Source: Prevotella sp. UBA2754
GTDB lineage: Bacteria > Bacteroidota > Bacteroidia > Bacteroidales > Bacteroidaceae
Length of the DNA: 64,000 nt
Reading direction: 5' to 3'
Assembly (NCBI GenBank): GCA_002353295.1
Contig: DEJG01000019.1
Location: 445,300-509,299, forward strand
In this document: positions 61,995 to 64,000 of the stretch, in pieces
Layout of the letters: the number at the start of each line of letters is the position of its first letter
How positions within the stretch are numbered: position 1 is the first letter of the stretch
The notes under the pieces: model-generated
The model's input: only the letters and a program-made list of their open reading frames with translations
The model's database searches: none
What the model was told of the DNA's origin: nothing
Translations under genes and position numbers: made by a program

Positions 61995-63275
61995 ATGACA
62001 ATGAGTAGAAAATCTCCGTGGGCTTGGGTTCCCACACTCTATTTCGCAGAGGGAGTGCCTTATGTGGCAGTGATGACAATCTCCCTCATTATGTACAAGC
62101 GTTTGGGCTTGTCGAATACAGATATTACGTTATACACCTCTTGGCTTTATCTTCCTTGGGTCATCAAACCCCTTTGGAGCCCCTTCGTAGATATGTTGCG
62201 CTCTAAGCGTTGGTGGATTATAACGATGCAAGTACTGATAGCAGCAGCCCTGGGAGGTGTAGCTTTCACGATACCAGGTCCTTGGTGGTTGCAAGGTTCG
62301 TTGTGTTTCTTCTGGCTGATGGCATTCAGTAGTGCTACTCACGACATTGCAGCTGATGGATTCTATATGTTGGGTCTCGACCAGCACGAGCAAGCCTATT
62401 TCGTAGGCATCCGCTCAACGTTCTATCGCATAGCTACCATTTTCTCGTCAGGACTATTGGTAGGTTTGGCAGGAGCTCTACAAGTGCTCACTCGCAACAT
62501 CCGCTATTCTTGGAGCCTGGTGTTCTATCTGATGGCTGGTCTCTTTATCGCCCTCTGGCTTTATCACCATTGGGTATTGCCCAAACCAGCCGAAGACGGT
62601 ATGAAGTCAAAGAAGACTGCTGGTGAAATCTGGGATGAGTTCAGGCAGACACTCGTCACCTTCTTCCAAAAGCCACAAGTGTGGGCAGGCATTTGCTTCA
62701 TGCTGTTTTATCGCATGCCAGAAGGCTTGTTGGCCAAAATATCAGCCTTGTTTCTGGTCGATGCCTATCACAATGGCGGATTGGGCCTTTCGGACGGTGA
62801 ATACGGATTGGTACAGGGAACGGTAGGTGTTATTGGGCTTACGCTGGGTGGTATCTTGGGTGGTATCGTTGCCAGCCGCGATGGATTGAAACGTTGGCTT
62901 TGGCCTATGGTGATGGCTATCACGTTGCCCGATTTGGTCTATGTATATCTTTCCTATGCACTGCCAACGTCACTCTTCATTATCAATGTCTGTGTCTTTG
63001 TCGAGCAGTTTGGTTATGGATTTGGTTTCTCCGCCTATATGTTATACCTTATATATTATAGTCAAGGTAATCACAAGACCAGTCATTATGCTCTTTGCAC
63101 AGCATTTATGGCCCTCTCGATGATGATTCCCGGTTTGTTTGCAGGAGCCCTGCAGGAAGCTGTAGGCTATCGGGCGTTCTTTATCATTGTCGTTGTAGCA
63201 TGTTCGTTGACATATATTGTTACAGCATTTTTGAAGATAGATCCTGAGTTCGGAAAGAAAAAGACTGACGAATAA
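61995..63275 (+). CDS. AmpG-like permease (PAT/MFS family)
   Basis: 426 residues, 12 membrane helices. The opening 'WVPTLYFAEGVPYVAVMTIS' and 'LPWVIKPLWSPFVDMLRSKR' are typical of AmpG/acetyl-CoA-type transporters, and 'SSATHDIAADGFYM' matches the conserved helix 4 region. AmpG brings GlcNAc-anhydroMurNAc peptides into the cytoplasm for recycling. The start codon follows the previous stop with no gap. Confidence 0.88.
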   Translation: MTMSRKSPWAWVPTLYFAEGVPYVAVMTISLIMYKRLGLSNTDITLYTSWLYLPWVIKPLWSPFVDMLRSKRWWIITMQVLIAAALGGVAFTIPGPWWLQGSLCFFWLMAFSSATHDIAADGFYMLGLDQHEQAYFVGIRSTFYRIATIFSSGLLVGLAGALQVLTRNIRYSWSLVFYLMAGLFIALWLYHHWVLPKPAEDGMKSKKTAGEIWDEFRQTLVTFFQKPQVWAGICFMLFYRMPEGLLAKISALFLVDAYHNGGLGLSDGEYGLVQGTVGVIGLTLGGILGGIVASRDGLKRWLWPMVMAITLPDLVYVYLSYALPTSLFIINVCVFVEQFGYGFGFSAYMLYLIYYSQGNHKTSHYALCTAFMALSMMIPGLFAGALQEAVGYRAFFIIVVVACSLTYIVTAFLKIDPEFGKKKTDE

Positions 63276-63285
63276 TCAAAAAGTG

Positions 63286-63320
63286 AAGGCGGCGTAGTTT
63301 CACAACTACGCCGCCTTATT
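63286..63320 (+). terminator. Terminator after the AmpG-like gene
   Basis: A perfect 14-base stem AAGGCGGCGTAGTT / AACTACGCCGCCTT with loop TCAC, followed by ATTATAAT. The T run is weak, but the stem is strong. Confidence 0.8.
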
Positions 63321-63564
63321 ATAATCCTAATGATAGTATTAATAATGGAAAAGAAATTTATGAATCTTATTTATTAGTTATTTAAATATTTCGAAACTTT
63401 TTTATTTTCGTGCTTCAAAGTTAATTATTTTTTCTCAAACTTACAATACATTTTCTTGACAAAATGAGCTTTTTATGTTGTTAAACATTAATTATCAGGG
63501 GCAAAATAGGAAAATCCCTATCTTTTTATAGGTGTTTTATCTTGTGAATATAGGTTTTTTTCCT

Positions 63565-63572
63565 TACCTTTG
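63565..63572 (+). promoter_or_regulatory. Promoter -7 box of the last lipoprotein gene
   Basis: CCTTACCTTTGCATC contains TACCTTTG, 27 bases before the start at 63600; TTGTG upstream may be the -33 box. Confidence 0.7.
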
Positions 63573-63599
63573 CATCAGAAACTTAAAAATCAATTAATT

Positions 63600-64000
63600 A
63601 TGAAGAAGATTTATACTTTCTCGCTGATGGCACTCTTGGCAGTGCTGACGCTGACCACCTTCTCGAGTTGTATGACCGAAGACGAGATGATTGCCTACGA
63701 TCTCTCCGGTGAATGGGAAGGATACATGGGTGAAGACTATTATAGCTATTGGGGTTATGAGGGAACGGGTCGTGAATACGACACCATTATACGTTTCTAT
63801 CGCAAAGGCTACAGCTATAATCGCGGTGCTACTTCAGGTTATGGTGAGCAAGTAGACTATGATCCATATCATAACGACTATAGGCATCGTGAATTCCTTT
63901 GGAGTGTAGGTGGTGGCAGAATTAGAATAACATACGATACGGGAGAAGTGATTTATATCTACGACTTCAATATCAATAGCTCTCGCTTTACAGGGTATAT
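63600..64000 (+). CDS. Lipoprotein of unknown function (3' part outside window)
   Basis: The frame opens at the ATG at 63600 and runs off the right edge (133 residues). Signal peptide MKKIYTFSLMALLAVLTL with lipobox 'FSSC', then 'DLSGEWEGYMGEDYYSYWGY', a lipocalin-like 'G-W-G' opening, and Tyr-rich beta strands ('DTIIRFYRKGYSYNRGA'). I know such small Tyr-rich lipoproteins from Prevotella without a function. Confidence 0.7.
   Translation, partial: MKKIYTFSLMALLAVLTLTTFSSCMTEDEMIAYDLSGEWEGYMGEDYYSYWGYEGTGREYDTIIRFYRKGYSYNRGATSGYGEQVDYDPYHNDYRHREFLWSVGGGRIRITYDTGEVIYIYDFNINSSRFTGY

Larger units (their letters stand above)
63276..63599. other. Intergenic AT-rich stretch
   Basis: Apart from the terminator at 63286-63320 and the promoter at 63565-63572 I see only AT-rich sequence, without an open frame, tRNA or clear RNA fold. 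Confidence 0.6.

Overview
The window looks like a Bacteroidota chromosome, most likely Prevotella/Segatella. The basis is the TAnnTTTG promoter boxes in front of many genes, a SusC/SusD pair, Bacteroidales-type lipoproteins, the order rlmN-pdxA / sigma-54 activator-lptE-TPR-secG, and short interspersed repeats of a kind I associate with Prevotella. No ribosomal operon, phage or CRISPR array is present.

1-24.5 kb (minus strand) is a polysaccharide utilisation region. Reading in the direction of transcription: aldo/keto reductase, L-fucose isomerase, fucose permease and a zinc alcohol dehydrogenase; then a DUF5123-type surface lipoprotein, SusC and SusD, closed by a strong terminator. A separately promoted 1032-residue beta-helix/hydrolase-like protein follows. 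After it come an ECF sigma factor with its own promoter and a run of tightly spaced genes: TIM-barrel/DUF3826, GH127, beta-helix (GH141-like), GH78 and a glycosidase cut by the window edge. The GH127/beta-helix/GH78 trio plus fucose catabolism suggests a pectin side chain such as rhamnogalacturonan II; this is an inference.

24.6-36.5 kb (mostly plus strand) is ordinary accessory core: acyl-ACP thioesterase, flavodoxin-like reductase, metallo-hydrolase, a decayed C1 peptidase, a zinc-ribbon protein, a membrane-tethered winged-helix regulator, and an ECF sigma / anti-sigma-like / secreted protein / TonB receptor operon. A VanX-like dipeptidase, gene debris with palindromic repeats, a fimbrillin-like lipoprotein and a 40-residue peptide gene lie before the island.

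36.7-52.7 kb is a visibly AT-richer defence island that begins in transposase and mobilisation-gene debris and ends against tRNA-His. It carries an AAA ATPase + Toprim-like pair, a truncated GIY-YIG nuclease, a Type III restriction-modification system, and a four-gene cassette: nuclease-SIR2 fusion, two-TM coiled-coil protein, small helical protein, and giant STAND NTPase with a C-terminal PD-(D/E)XK nuclease. An AlbA_2/ATPase/HTH regulator closes it. The four-gene cassette is the best candidate for an undescribed system.

52.8-64 kb returns to housekeeping genes: tRNA-His, secG, a TPR protein, lptE, a sigma-54 activator, pdxA, rlmN, a 1224-residue GT2/DUF4922/SpoIID fusion followed by an AmpG-like permease, and a partial lipoprotein.
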